The notes below the pieces were generated by a model. The model ran no database searches, was not told where the DNA came from, and worked only from the letters and a program-made list of their open reading frames with translations. Source: Gamarada debralockiae (Eukaryota; Ascomycota; Leotiomycetes; Helotiales; Hyphodiscaceae). From it: a stretch of DNA of 64,000 bases. Numbering within the stretch: the stretch's first letter is position 1; each line of letters opens with the position of its first letter. Position numbers and translations under genes: made by a program. The stretch covers positions 23,191-87,190 of the forward strand of contig NXFV01000390.1 in the NCBI GenBank assembly GCA_002803225.1, in the 5' to 3' direction. Positions 34,112-45,338 of the stretch are shown here, piece by piece.

Positions 34112-35457
34112 ATGAAGCGCTTTGCAACTGGCTTGCCAAAGCCATGTAGCTCCATACGGCGGAAAGGCCTCACTGATGACGCCATCAAGGGGAACACACT
34201 CCCTCCTCGACCAACTCATCATGCACAGTTTTTGGGCACACGACATCATGTACGACACGCATCGTCGAAATCCGCGCGGCCACGGACTGCTTTGTTCTTT
34301 CCTGGTAACCTCTCTTCATATCCCGTTCATTGAATCTTGAGTCATTGGCATGTGCTGACAATCAACAAGGCCAGGGAGTACAGAAAGTGGGCATGCTCAC
34401 CCCATGGCTCGAAGCCTTCCCCTCCACTGCAAAACCCATAGTCGAAGAAATAGATTCTCTTCTTGGCTACAAGCTCTCGAAAATCATCGAAGAAGGGCCT
34501 AATAGTACGCTTACTGCTACCGAGAATGCGCAACCTGCCATCATGGCTACCTCTATCCTGATCCTCCGAATACTAGAGCATGAATTTGGATTCAAGCCAC
34601 CTGAGAGAGTAGATGTTACGTTGGGACATTCGCTGGGCGAATTTGCTGCTTTGGTTACAGGAGGCTTTGTGTCGTTCGAGGACAGTTTATATTTGGTACG
34701 GAAACGAGCAGAGGTTATGGCTGAGTGTTCAAGGCGAGCTTGTGCGGAACATGGTGGAGAATACGGGATGGTAGCTTTGGTTACAGAGCCTGATCATCTC
34801 ATCCCACTGATCGACGCTATCCACGAGTTCCTTGGACACCATAGCGCAGGCTCGAAATCGGAGAGTGCAGAAGATGTACCGCCGATTCAGCAGGTATTAA
34901 TTGCGAATATTAACAGCAAGAATCAGATTGTGTTGAGTGGCAATATTGAACGGATAAAAACGCTACTGGCGCATGTTAGGCAGTTTGGTGGGCATGATCC
35001 TAGGGCGGTTAGGTTGAAGAGTGATAGTCCGTTTCACAGTCCGTTGATGAAGCCTGCGGCGAAAGCTATGCAGCGGTTATTGGAAGGAAAGAGCAGAGTT
35101 AAGGGAAAGGAGGATCAAGATGTGGTTACGTTTCCGGGCGTTATGGAATGCATCAGCAATGTCAGCGCAAGGCCATTTCAAAGCAAGGAAGACTTGAAAG
35201 ATCTGTGGGCACGGCAGTGCGTGGAGACTGTACAGTGGTGGGATAGTATAAAGTTTCTGGATCAGGAAGAGCATGTGCGTCGCTGGATTGGCATTGGACC
35301 AGGTCATGTGGGCAGGAATCTTGTGGGCAAAGAGGTCGGAATGCGTGGGAAGGACGGGCTGAAAGGTGGGGGAGTATGGGGGATCAGTCATCCCAGAGAG
35401 ATTGAGGAGGTTCTCAAAGCTTTGGATGAGACAGAAACTCTTACAGATGTGGAGTGA
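34112..35457 (+). CDS. MCT1: Malonyl-CoA:ACP transacylase, mitochondrial type
   Basis: Two exons, 34112-34304 and 34370-35457, 426 aa. The intron (GTAACC ... CAACAAG) interrupts the first motif; splicing yields TALFFPGQGVQKVGM, the classic FPGQG loop. The nucleophile is in LGHSLGEFAAL (Ser about 152), and the second catalytic histidine lies in SPFHSPLMKPA. The Arg-bearing segment KRAEVMAE also fits. The N-terminus (MKRFATGLPKPCSSIRRKGL) is basic and Ser-rich, consistent with a mitochondrial presequence. The enzyme loads malonate onto mitochondrial acyl carrier protein for type II fatty-acid synthesis, the source of octanoate for lipoic acid. It is longer than yeast Mct1, with inserts near EFLGHHSAGSKSESAED and GKSRVKGKEDQD. 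Confidence 0.93.
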
Positions 35458-35906
35458 GGGCCATGGGACAGCTTGGGATTACCGTGGACCTTGGATCGGG
35501 CCACATTTTGATATGGCTGGGGAATACAGAGGCCCTGCCAGCATTAATTTAGGATACCGGATGGAGAGCCATCTCGGATACTGGCTCATGTCCTTTCAAT
35601 TCATGTAACCTTAGAGTACATACGGGATACATATGGGACGGACGGAGCCATAAATGACAAGGCTACGAGGCTGTACCGCGCAAGTCTGCTGAAGACATTT
35701 TAATGAAATATGAACTGCTTACCCTGTCCATTATTGAATAAATCTCAAGTGGATCTTTCAATCCATGATGATGCTGTGACCTCCCGTAATAGGGTTTTGC
35801 TTAACAGGGCTGTGAAGATTCGCAGCCTCGTCCACCAATTCTCAAATCTCGGCTCGCTGAATTTAACCTCCAAATCGAGCTTCAACATCCATTCTGCAAC
35901 ACCACA
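35458..35906. other. Intergenic region
   Basis: A 450-bp tandem spacing between MCT1 and the TRAPPC2L-like gene. No gene seen. Confidence 0.5.
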
Positions 35907-36606
35907 ATGGCAACAATACCATCAATAGCCTGCCTAGGCGTAATCGGCAAAAACGTACCTCCCTCTTCCCTCCCCTCCCATCCACCCATACCTCCCCCAA
36001 ACTAACGCAACACAGAACAACCCTCTCCACATCTCCATCTTCCCCTCAGCCCCCACCAACACTCCCCTTCGCACACCCCTCCAATTCTCCCTCCTCCTTT
36101 CCAGCACACTGGACATCTTCGAAGCGCGCTCGAAAACCCACTCTTCCACCAACGGCGGGCTTTCCGGAGACTTTGGACTGTTACATGCGATTGATGAGCG
36201 GCTGGCTGCGTATGGTTTTGAGACGAATACTGGAGTTAGGTTTGTGGTTGTTGTGGATATGAGGGGACGGAGTGGGTTTGGCTCTTCTTTGGGAGGGGTG
36301 GGAGAGGGAGGTGGGAAGGCTGGGGCTGGAGCGGGGAGTGGGCTAGGGCTGAGGGAGGGGGAGATGAAGGTCGTGAGTGTGGATGGTGGCGGGTGGAGGG
36401 ATTCGAGAGATTGGGCTGACAGAAGGAAACAGGTATTCAGAGCTATGCAAGCAGCGTATGTGAGGTTACTGCAGAACCCGTTCTATGATCCGGATGAGTA
36501 TAGTCCGCCTACGGGACGGGGTGGGAAGAAGATAACGAGTAAGAGGTTTACGGATGATATGAGGAGAATTGGGGAGTCTTGGATACCAGGTATAGGGGGT
36601 GTATAA
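35907..36606 (+). CDS. TCA17: TRAPP-associated TRAPPC2L/Tca17-like protein (sedlin fold)
   Basis: Three exons, 35907-35954, 36016-36372 and 36433-36606, 192 aa. Exon 1 gives MATIPSIACLGVIGKN, and exon 2 continues NNPLHISIF, the first strand of a longin/sedlin fold. LLLSSTLDIFEAR, AYGFETNTGVRFVVVVDM and VFRAMQAAYVRLLQNPFYDP match the TRAPPC2L pattern (VxYGYVTNSKxKFVxVVD and FxxLHxxYxxxxxNPFY). The second intron is 60 nt, in frame and stop-free, with GTGAGT, a GGCTGAC branch-like motif and ACAG; removing it joins GEMKV to VFRAM. A Gly-rich loop (GFGSSLGGVGEGGGKAGAG) is species-specific. The protein should associate with TRAPPII in Golgi/endosome traffic. Confidence 0.85.
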
Positions 36607-36765
36607 TTGTGGATGGCAAGAGTTTACGAGTTAGGTGTTGCATTGGAAGGCGTTTGGGAAATTGGGGCATTTTTTAAGCAAGGCGTCAATCCAGAAGGCA
36701 CATTTTGGTTTCATGATATTCCAATTCCAATATGGATAATTCGCAAGTGCGTTTATTCGTCAACA

Positions 36766-38955
36766 TCATTTATCGTTTCTTTGATCCAATCCGTCTGGGC
36801 CTTGTCCCCAGGCGCCAGCCTTCTTACCCCATTTCATCATACCCCAAGCATGTGTCCAGCCAAACTTAGGCGGCGGATCTTGTTTCTTTCTGAATGGACT
36901 CGCAGTCATCTTCTCCCTTTCCTCCAGCTCCTTTCCCTGTAGTCCCGCAGGTCTATCCAACTCAAACGACTCTCCCAGTTTCACATCTCCCTTCGCCATC
37001 GACGAAGTCTGAGAAGCCAGTGGGCTTGAAGCAGACGAACGCTCCCATATCCGAGCCTCAATGGGCAAAGGTCTCCACCACCCTGGGTCTGATCTCGCAT
37101 GCCATCTCGCACCACACATCTCCCACAATCGGCTCCTTGCTCGTTTATACGCAAATCGCTCATCTTCTCCAGTGAAAGAGCTCGTGATACCGAAGTCAAC
37201 TTGTCGCCTGATCCCGTTGCCTTTTCCTGGGACAGGACCAAAATCGGAGTCTTGGTCCGGATCATAGCCAGTCTTTGGCTCGTCAGTGTAGGATGAGACG
37301 TTGGGACGAAAAGGAGATGTCTGGTCTTGGTAGATTTCAGATATGGTTTCTGGGTAAACTGCATCACTTCCATCGTTTTCGTCTGCTTTGGCCACGGTCC
37401 CTCCTGAAAAGGCAGATTTTACATGCGTCTCTGGGAAGAAGAGGTCATCTGGACCTGCTTCGGCTCGGATTATGAGCTTACATCGAGCTTCGTAGAGTGC
37501 GTCCAAAAGAGTGATTAGCCTTCTAGCTTCATTCTTTTGGCTGAGATGAAGGACTGGGACTTCGTCGAGAACAAGAGTGTGGAATGTGGAAGCTAGTGTG
37601 ATATAGTCGGCTGGGCCTAATGTTCCTCCGCACAGAGTTTGGAAACCCCAGTATGTTACTCCCTCCAGGTGCTTCGGCACAGGAACTTGTCTCCCATATA
37701 CGAGTAAAGATGTCGACTCCCACGGAACAGGAGTGGGTACGTCGGATGGCAGAGCTGAGTGAAGGGTTCCGTTCCAGGCTTCCTCATTACCTGATGATGA
37801 GAGCAGATACTTATTTGGTGTTGTCTTCTTGACAACGATCGATGACTCCTCGTTCAGGTCTGATTTTGAACTTCCCGAAATCTTGTCAAGCGCGCTCTGC
37901 TCGTACTCCAGTCCAAGATTGCCGGGCTCCAATTTCTCCAGTCCTGCAAATACCCCAATCGTTTCTTCTCTCATAGTCTCGGCAATCTCTGTTGCCTCAG
38001 CATCCATTTCCTCTGCCTCTCGCCTTCGCCAATCACGCCCACCATTCATCTCCCAAATCTCGCACCGAGCTTTCAAAACATCGACAAATCCAGCATTTTC
38101 GCTATTTGCCCGGAACACTCCCATCGGCATTCCTCCTCCACCACCTCTAAAATACTGCCAATTCTTCACAAGTCCTCCTCTCGGCGGTGCCGTAAAGTCC
38201 ATTCCACTGGCTTTAGACAGCTCATCAGGCATCCGATTAGAAGATGCAATAAGGACACCGCCTAATTGAAAGAAGGATATGAAAAGGGTACTGAGAATCT
38301 TGCTCGCAGCTCTATCGGGTAACTGAAATTCGTCTAGAAATAAAATAGGAGAGTTCTCTATCATGTCTTTTGCCAGCCATAAAAGGCTGTGCTCTGAATC
38401 GTCGTATCCTTTCATCCCCTCAGATCGAGATTTTCTGAGTTGTTCTAGTCGCGCCAATATTTCTAACATGAATGTATTGAAGTGCCATCGCCGCTTCTTC
38501 TTGTTGGGCAGACTGTCTGCCAAGAGATCCAGAAGCATGCTTTTGCCCGTCCCAACCTCTCCATGAAGCAACAAGCCCCTGGGTGAGTCAAGACTCATAG
38601 CAGCTTCATGGCTCGTTAACACTCGTGTCAAGGCGAGTGTATCTTGCAGCTCTTTCTTTTGAAATAGGTGAGCAAATAAGGAATTTCGTCTCAATGGATG
38701 TCCAGGCTCCGCTATCGGTCTTTTCTGATTTTGATGTGAGGTATCTTTAACCGCTCGACTGAGGGCTTTGAGTCGAGCTCCATATTCGGTCTGTGGAGAA
38801 TAATCTTTGAGTCCGTGATAGAGTTCCTGGAGCTTTAGAGCCAATCTGTGCTGTGCGGGGTCGGGATCAATTGTTTTTTTGCTCAACAGTGATCGATACA
38901 GAACCAATGGATTGGTAATTGTAAGACCAGTGGAAACGGGCAGTGGTGGTGGCAT
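36766..38955 (-). CDS. AFG1: AFG1-like (LACE1) mitochondrial ATPase
   Basis: A single open frame of 729 aa. Walker A is GEVGTGKS (about residues 132-139) in the context SPRGLLLHGEVGTGKSMLLD. Walker B is ILFLDEFQLPDRAAS (about residues 204-218). The sensor region SSNRMPDEL and the later VYGRQVPVPKHLEGVTYWGF with ADYITLASTFHTLVLDEVPV are strong AFG1 signatures, as is RRLITLLDALYEARCKLII. Afg1/LACE1 proteins help degrade or mature inner-membrane respiratory subunits. The protein exceeds yeast Afg1 (about 510 aa) through an acidic insert (about residues 300-400) and a long C-terminal tail rich in Ser, Pro and Lys. No clear presequence is visible at the first Met, so import may rely on an internal signal or a longer 5' exon. 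Confidence 0.92.
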   Translation of the reverse strand: MPPPLPVSTGLTITNPLVLYRSLLSKKTIDPDPAQHRLALKLQELYHGLKDYSPQTEYGARLKALSRAVKDTSHQNQKRPIAEPGHPLRRNSLFAHLFQKKELQDTLALTRVLTSHEAAMSLDSPRGLLLHGEVGTGKSMLLDLLADSLPNKKKRRWHFNTFMLEILARLEQLRKSRSEGMKGYDDSEHSLLWLAKDMIENSPILFLDEFQLPDRAASKILSTLFISFFQLGGVLIASSNRMPDELSKASGMDFTAPPRGGLVKNWQYFRGGGGGMPMGVFRANSENAGFVDVLKARCEIWEMNGGRDWRRREAEEMDAEATEIAETMREETIGVFAGLEKLEPGNLGLEYEQSALDKISGSSKSDLNEESSIVVKKTTPNKYLLSSSGNEEAWNGTLHSALPSDVPTPVPWESTSLLVYGRQVPVPKHLEGVTYWGFQTLCGGTLGPADYITLASTFHTLVLDEVPVLHLSQKNEARRLITLLDALYEARCKLIIRAEAGPDDLFFPETHVKSAFSGGTVAKADENDGSDAVYPETISEIYQDQTSPFRPNVSSYTDEPKTGYDPDQDSDFGPVPGKGNGIRRQVDFGITSSFTGEDERFAYKRARSRLWEMCGARWHARSDPGWWRPLPIEARIWERSSASSPLASQTSSMAKGDVKLGESFELDRPAGLQGKELEEREKMTASPFRKKQDPPPKFGWTHAWGMMKWGKKAGAWGQGPDGLDQRNDK

Positions 38956-39301
38956 TGGAAATTCATAATAAGTGGTTGATTTTTGTTGTATCTGCAGATC
39001 TTGTTGAAGTTGATGACGCGCTCATTAGCGAGCTTCCGAAATTTGCTCAGCCTTATGGTAGCCTTGTCAAACTTAGCATTCTCCCACGCCGTGAGGGGCT
39101 GTAATAGACCTCGCTCTCATCGTAGAAAATGCTAAACCCGACTCGTTCACTTGGCCTGTGAGGGAATTCACGTACATTTCCGTCCATTTGACGGATTGTA
39201 GATCAAGTGATATCAAATATCGACGATTCAACGCCTAGCAACCTTTGCATATCAGGGGATAAAGCAGTCGGATATCGCGTCTAAAAGCGGTATGTAAAGA
39301 A
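38956..39301. other. Intergenic region
   Basis: Upstream flank of the AFG1-like gene. No gene seen. Confidence 0.45.
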
Positions 39302-39930
39302 TTATTCAACCTCCACACCCTGACCCCCCTCCGAACATACAACTATGCCCTTAACCTTGTGCATATATTTCTCCAGGTCTTGTAGCAATTGATCCTTCGT
39401 CTTTTGGGAATCTGTGGCGATCTGTGCCACTGACGGTAAGTAGTTGTCCAGGGAGGCAGTAAAATCTAAATGAGGAACAGTTTCTGCAAGTGATACGGGC
39501 AGTGGCGAGGGATTCGGCGCAGGTGCAGGTGCAGTCGTAGTCACAGCCTTCTTGGAAGTAGCGATAGAGCAACCAGGTTGCAATGAATCTAGATTATAGA
39601 GGGAATCTTACTTCTACTTCTAGTAGTTCCACTACAGTTGCCGCTATCCCTCCATACTACCAGTTGCAACACGCGCCGCCAAATATTGACTTGTAAGGTG
39701 GGAAGACACACTTCGGAAATGGACCCCAGGGACGTTAGTTCTTGGCCGCGGCATGAGTAGCACACTTCGCGGTCAGCTTCCTCGCCACGAATGTGTACAT
39801 ATACGGCCTCGATATTCCGAGGACCGCCAACTCCAGTGAGTATGAGCTTCTTTGCCAGGGTCGGGGAGCGTCCTATCTCGACGAAGGAGGAGGGAGCGTT
39901 TCTCTGGAACCGGAAAGAGCTTGGCATCAC
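39302..39930 (-). pseudogene. Decayed ORF of a Cys-rich Leotiomycete-type protein (tentative)
   Basis: The minus strand opens with MPSSFRFQRNAPSSFVEIGR, then RNIEAVYVHIRGEEADREVC followed by YSCRGQ. SISEVC follows, then, in another frame, GGACCNW, an in-frame TAG, and YGG. The order CxxC, then C about 17 residues later, then GAC-x-N(C/W) resembles a Cys-rich module I associate with lineage-expanded hypothetical proteins of Helotiales. Here it is broken by at least one frameshift and by the TAG where a CAG or other sense codon would be expected. A downstream Pro/Ala-rich open frame (MQPGCSIATSKKAVTTTAPA, 39583-39302) may be its C-terminus. The family assignment is from memory and weak. Confidence 0.35.
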
Positions 39931-41015
39931 GTGGAGTGATGATTGACTTGTGAATCGTTGGAAGGCGAAAGATATAGGAGTATTCGGACGCGAGAGGCTG
40001 GTTAACCGTGATTCGTTGAACCTGCGCTGCGGGAGCAGTAGGACGTGTATTTCGAGGATTAGCTTGTCTTACAAGAGCAACTTAAAGAAGTTGGCGAAGT
40101 GGCTACTCTAATTTATCATCCGGCATATCGTAAACATTATGGTTCCGAGCAGGAAGCCACAGCTGATCGTAAAGTTCACGGATGGTAGCACGGGGTCAAG
40201 CACCATTGGCGGGAGAAGTTGCTGCGGAAGATATTGCTACAGTAGTAAACACAGTAGAAGTCCCACCTTGAGGAGAAGCTTGGGTTGGTTCTGCCTTTGG
40301 GGTATATAGTTGTTGTTGGCAGAGCATTTGAACTTCCTCAGAGCTCAGGAGAGACAGTGCTATCATTAGATCATGGCAATGTTCAATAAGTAGTAAAGAT
40401 GCGAAAAGGTTAAATCTCTTACAAACACTGGCAACCCTGAAAGCTTCCCGTCGATATTCACTACGTCGTACGACACTTTCACTCAACACTGATGGAGCTT
40501 TCTGTCAAACGCAACAAAGGCAAAGAAATTGCTCAGTCTACGTGATGGGACACGTTCTCAACACTGGAATCTGAAACTTTCTGATGCCGAGTGAACGCCA
40601 CAATTGGAATATAAGAGATCAGTCGTTCCACTGGCTCTTCGGGGAATAGAGGGCCTAAGTCACTCGTTCGGATGGAAGAGATTGAACTCGAAGATATCTA
40701 GTAGAGCTCTTAGCGTTTCGAGCTCGTTCTTGTCCACCAAATTGCGTTGAACGGTTGATATTTTATGTTCTAATTTATGTAGTTGCGTCGAGGTTTTGTT
40801 TTGTGTTTACAAGAGCATTTCTTCTCAGTAGTCACCGCCTACCCGTTGCCTCAGGCTTCGCCGGCAAAATAATAACTTCAGAACTTGCCAAAGTAAACAG
40901 CTGAATATTGGAAACTTGCAGCGCCACTTCGACACCCAGATGATGCGCAATCATCACCAACGAGCATACTTTAGCTAAAGATAGCTCCCGATAACCTTTC
41001 TGCGAATCCGACACC
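39931..41015. other. Intergenic region upstream of NUP133
   Basis: Open frames on the minus strand (40196-40489 and 40832-41017) have no recognisable domain; the latter is antisense to the NUP133 start. They may be further remains of the decayed Cys-rich ORF. No other feature. Confidence 0.4.
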
Positions 41016-44000
41016 ATGTTCTCTCCTTCCGTAAACAGCGCCCCTATTGGCTCAGTACGGAGCAGTCGACGCAGACAGCGACCTCTTTCGAACGATGGCG
41101 GAATACCTCAACCCAAGGCGAAACGACAGCGGAGCACACTAAACCAAGACACTTTCACCCCTCCAGATGGCGCACCTGAAATGGTTGAGGCAAAGTCCCA
41201 TATAGCTACGTTACCTAGGCGCGAGAGCTCGATGCCAGAAAGACGAGAGATCGCTGTTCGAGGCAAGAAACCAAAATCTGGAGATCGAGGGGTGAAAGGC
41301 GATGGAAGCGTCATACTTGTACGTTGCTTGCTATTATTGTAATCGAATGGGGCAGGATAATTTGCTAACAGCTCTTTCTTCATCCAGACCACGAACGATA
41401 CCTACACTGTCAGCAAACTTCCAGCTCTTCCAGATCGTCTTCGTACCGATGTCACAGGTTCGTGTTCAAAGCCTCTTCTACTTGATAAACTCTAACAATA
41501 TGCTGTAGGTCGTCAACATGGAGCGATCTATTCCGACAGCGGCTACGCCCTCACTCTCACTCATTCCCACGCAGTCGTCTGGCCATACGCTGTCAACATT
41601 CCCTCGCCTGAGACCTTTACCTTCGCCCTTCCATATCCTTCGAAACATACGGGCGACCCACTGCCACTTGGATGCTTGGTTTCTGCTTCAGCATCCTCTT
41701 CAGAACCTGGACTCGTCGTTGTCATTCCCACCACCGGCAAAATTACATATTGGGAGTCCGTAGCTAGTGCAGCTACTCTGGATCTCATCCATCCGCAAAG
41801 ACATGGGGTTGAGCTGTCTATCCAAGGCATGAACTCAGGGGAGTCAGTCATACAAATTCTCAACGCCGAGTCCGCTGGGTTTGTTCTTGCGTTCAGTAGT
41901 GGGAGAATTGCGTATATGAGTGTCAGAGATGGGCAAGGGCGCCCTGCAATCTCCGTGCAGTTCCTACGAGGCGGCAGCGGGCCTACTAGTAACGGTATCT
42001 TTGGTAGTATCCGAAACGTTTTGAGTACTTCTGCTCTGCGTGGAGATATCGCAGCCGTGAGAGCTAGAAGACCCGACAAGATTGGAGAGAGAAATATTGC
42101 AGTGGCATCGACGAAGGGCAAATTACAGTCCTGGAATCTTCACCGAGGTGGCCATAATACTCTTCAAGCTGAAGCAGAAGCCCGAGAGGCAATTGTCATG
42201 GCAATAAAGCAAACACAACCAGCACGAAGTGATCTCCTGTTAGAGTCCTTCGAGATTCTCGACTTCACATACACGCCAAAGTCGATCGGGAACACCCAAC
42301 TCAGTGACCAGGACGAAGATGGGACACATCTGCTACTCTTAACATCATTGAAGGACCATGATGTCTGCTATTACTCTCTCGTTGAGGTTGTGGTGAAGCA
42401 AAATGAGCTACTGATCGGGAGCATTCGCCCTATCAAGTCATACACAAATGCTCACAACAAACAAGCGACATCAAAGCCGCGGCTGTATTTGCCCAATCCG
42501 GCCCTTGTTGCTTATGCTGTGTTTGAACGAGCGGTTGTTGTTATATCAATGGCAAAACAACCCGACTCGCCGGAATCGCAGCTTCGAACGGAAAGCCACA
42601 TCCTGCCGCAAACCTTTGAGGATGTGATCGACTTTCGCGACGATATGAGCGTCGAAATAGTTGGGTCTGGAATGGAAGAGCCTCATGGAACGTCTCACGG
42701 AATTGAAGAATCGAAGTCACGCCGGTTCAAGGCAAAGCATCCTGCTGTTGTTCTTATCATTCGAGGCGGAGGTGTTGTTCGTGTCGCAGCGACAAATATC
42801 AGCAAACTTGTCTCAAGTAAGGCTCAGCAAGTTACCGCCAAAAGCAAGCTAGAGCAAGCGGTGTTTTTCGGAACTTTGGAAAAGAACCCCATCAGTTTTG
42901 CAATACGGGCTGAACTACAATTTCCACCAGAAGAAGTTGGTGCAGCTGCTCTGGAGCTCAGTCTTGAAATTCTGAAATCTCAGACTCCCTATATCCCAGC
43001 TGTCCCTGCATCGATCGCAGAAAATCTTCGAAAACGGTCCTCGGCTCTACGAGTGCTTGCAGAGCATCTGAAGGAGATAGGTGCCGACCTTGACCGTGTT
43101 ACTCGGTGGAAATTGCTGTGGAACGCGGAACGGATGGAAGCAGCAACAGTTGTTTGGAAAAGTTACGATGCGGGTCTTAGGAGAAAGCCAGAGGGACAGA
43201 AACGAGGTCTCCTTACAGATATCGTTGAGTTCATTCACGAGAACTACAAGTCAGAACCGGTTGCTGAAGCAGGCGAGCTTGACCGTGTTCGTCACTGGTT
43301 TATCAACGACATCTGGAACCTCGAAACTGCTGTACCTTGGGCTTATCAGGTGATCCGTGAAACCTTTGGCGCTGGACAAAAAGATCATGGCTTTGTTATG
43401 CAGATGCTTGCTGAGGCTGATGAGCTGGTCATGGGTGCATTGGAAGGCGCTTTCGACTTTCGATCCGCGAATCTGGGACTCTACGGCCTGCAGGCTGAGC
43501 AGCTCGAGCATGGAATTTTGAAACAGGGTTACGACGGACTGCCGGAGTTCTGGACCTCAACCATACATATTGTCAACAACTTGAGGAGGCAAACAGAGCT
43601 TTCCGGGGTGTTTTTGAAAGAATACTGGGGAAAGCCTCCCAAGCCAAACATCGACCCTGCCATACTCCACCAAATTCGCGCCGAGCTTCCCAGCGTCGTT
43701 GACCTCGCAATTCGTTCCTCTAGTGAGCGAATTAGATGGGACTCTGCCCAGAACACGCCTGAGCTACAAATAGAGGCGGAAACCCTTAAAAAATTGCAAG
43801 CCGTTGCTGAAGATGATCGGATTCAGATGCTTGCAGGCGAACTCGAGCTTGCAGAGCAGGCAATTGCGTTGGCCGAGAAACATGAGATCATGCCAACTCT
43901 TGCATCTGTCTTGATGTTAGAAATTTACGTCTGTGGACAAAGAATGAGTACGCCTGGTATCGACGGACAGGAATTCCGACAATGGGCTCAACGATCCCAG

Positions 44001-45338
44001 GATTTGCACAATCAAATAAACGCTCTCTTCGCCAAATTTGGTGTGGATTGGGCGACCGCGTTATACGAAAATTTCATCGAAAGTGGATATATGAACAACC
44101 TCCTTAACCTATATCAAGACCAGCGAGAGTTTTTGACGACATTCTTACGCAGCAAACCGGAATATGCAAAGATTGCTTGGCTCCAGGAGGTCACTCGAGA
44201 GAAGAATTTCGACCAAGCGGCAAAAACCCTTCTCGATCTGGGCCTAAAGCGTGAGCAAGATCTATGGAGCAAGAAAATTGAGCTCAGTATTGGGAAGATG
44301 GCGCGGTTGGCGGATCGGGATTACAGTCAGTCTAATGGCATCCTAATCCCAGATGGGGGACAAGCAGAACTTGCCACTGTCAACCACCAGCTCGGTCTTA
44401 TCAAGATTCAGGATCAGATCTATAACCACATTCAGCCTTCGATCGATGCCGCCATTGACGATAATGCTGAATTGCAACTTGCCATGGAATCTCACGGCAA
44501 CAAGAGCTTGAGAAACAAGATGGCATTTTCGTTGTTGCTGGAGTCGGGCATGGGCAAGCTTATAAAACATGAGGCAATGGATGCTTCGAATTTGATCGAT
44601 TTGCTCACACTGATGGGTGACTCGGGAAGACCTGAAGAGGATTTATCTTTCCGCGGCCAGCAATTTTATCTCGCCGTTCAAGCATCGCTCCTGGGAATCT
44701 CCAAAAAGGACGAGCAAACTCTTACACAGCAAGTCATCTGGCGGAGATGCATGTTGAGAGATAATTGGGCCGACATCAACAATACTATTTTGAAGGACGA
44801 TCAGCAGATTAATGATCAGTTGAGGACAACAGCTCTATACATGTCTTTCCATGCTTGCTTCAAGAATCGTGAGTCAACCAAATTTTCGTTCTGGTCAATT
44901 CAACTGACACCGATAGGTCTCTTCGAGAAGAATGCTGGAGCGAAGCCCGTCAACCCAGAGAACGTTTTAGGTGCATATACGGAAGAGCTCAACCATCGTT
45001 TCACTGGGCTGGATGTCAGCATCCAGGAAAGCATCAAGAAGGACATGCAAGCCGAAGACCATGCATTGGCGAAGTACATTGAGACATGCCAGCTTGGAAA
45101 GTGGTACCAAGCAGCCCTGGACCTTGCGAAGCGGGACGTCATGGAGGAAGTCAACGAGGAGACAGAGGATGGAGAGAAGATGAGACGAGTAGCAGCGAAG
45201 CTGACGGAGATCGAGAAGCAAATTTCTCAAGATGAGAGAAACAGGGCGGAGAGCCTCCTTCATTCAAAGCCGCGGTACAAACCCAAGGCGAAACTGGACA
45301 GAAGCGTGGGCAAGTTCGGAGTTTCGAGTCGATTTTGA
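41016..45338 (+). CDS. NUP133: Nucleoporin Nup133
   Basis: Four exons, 41016-41318, 41388-41457, 41509-44868 and 44917-45338, 1384 aa. The N-terminus is basic and disordered (SVRSSRRRQRPLS, PKAKRQRS). A beta-propeller domain follows, starting TNDTYTVSKLPALPDRLRTD and continuing HGAIYSDSGYALTLTHSHAV with VWPY, the Nup133/Nup155 N-terminal signature. The rest is a long helical solenoid with Nup133 C-terminal blocks (VDWATALYENFIESGYMNNL, RDNWADINNTILKDDQQIND, FKNRLFEKNAG, YIETCQLGKWYQAALDLAKR). The last intron is 48 nt, in frame and stop-free (GTGAGT, AACTGAC branch-like motif, GATAG). Nup133 is a scaffold subunit of the nuclear pore Y complex and contacts membrane through its propeller. Confidence 0.93.

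Noticed and set aside
41561..42121. 186-aa minus-strand open frame
   Set aside because: Antisense to the NUP133 propeller coding sequence.
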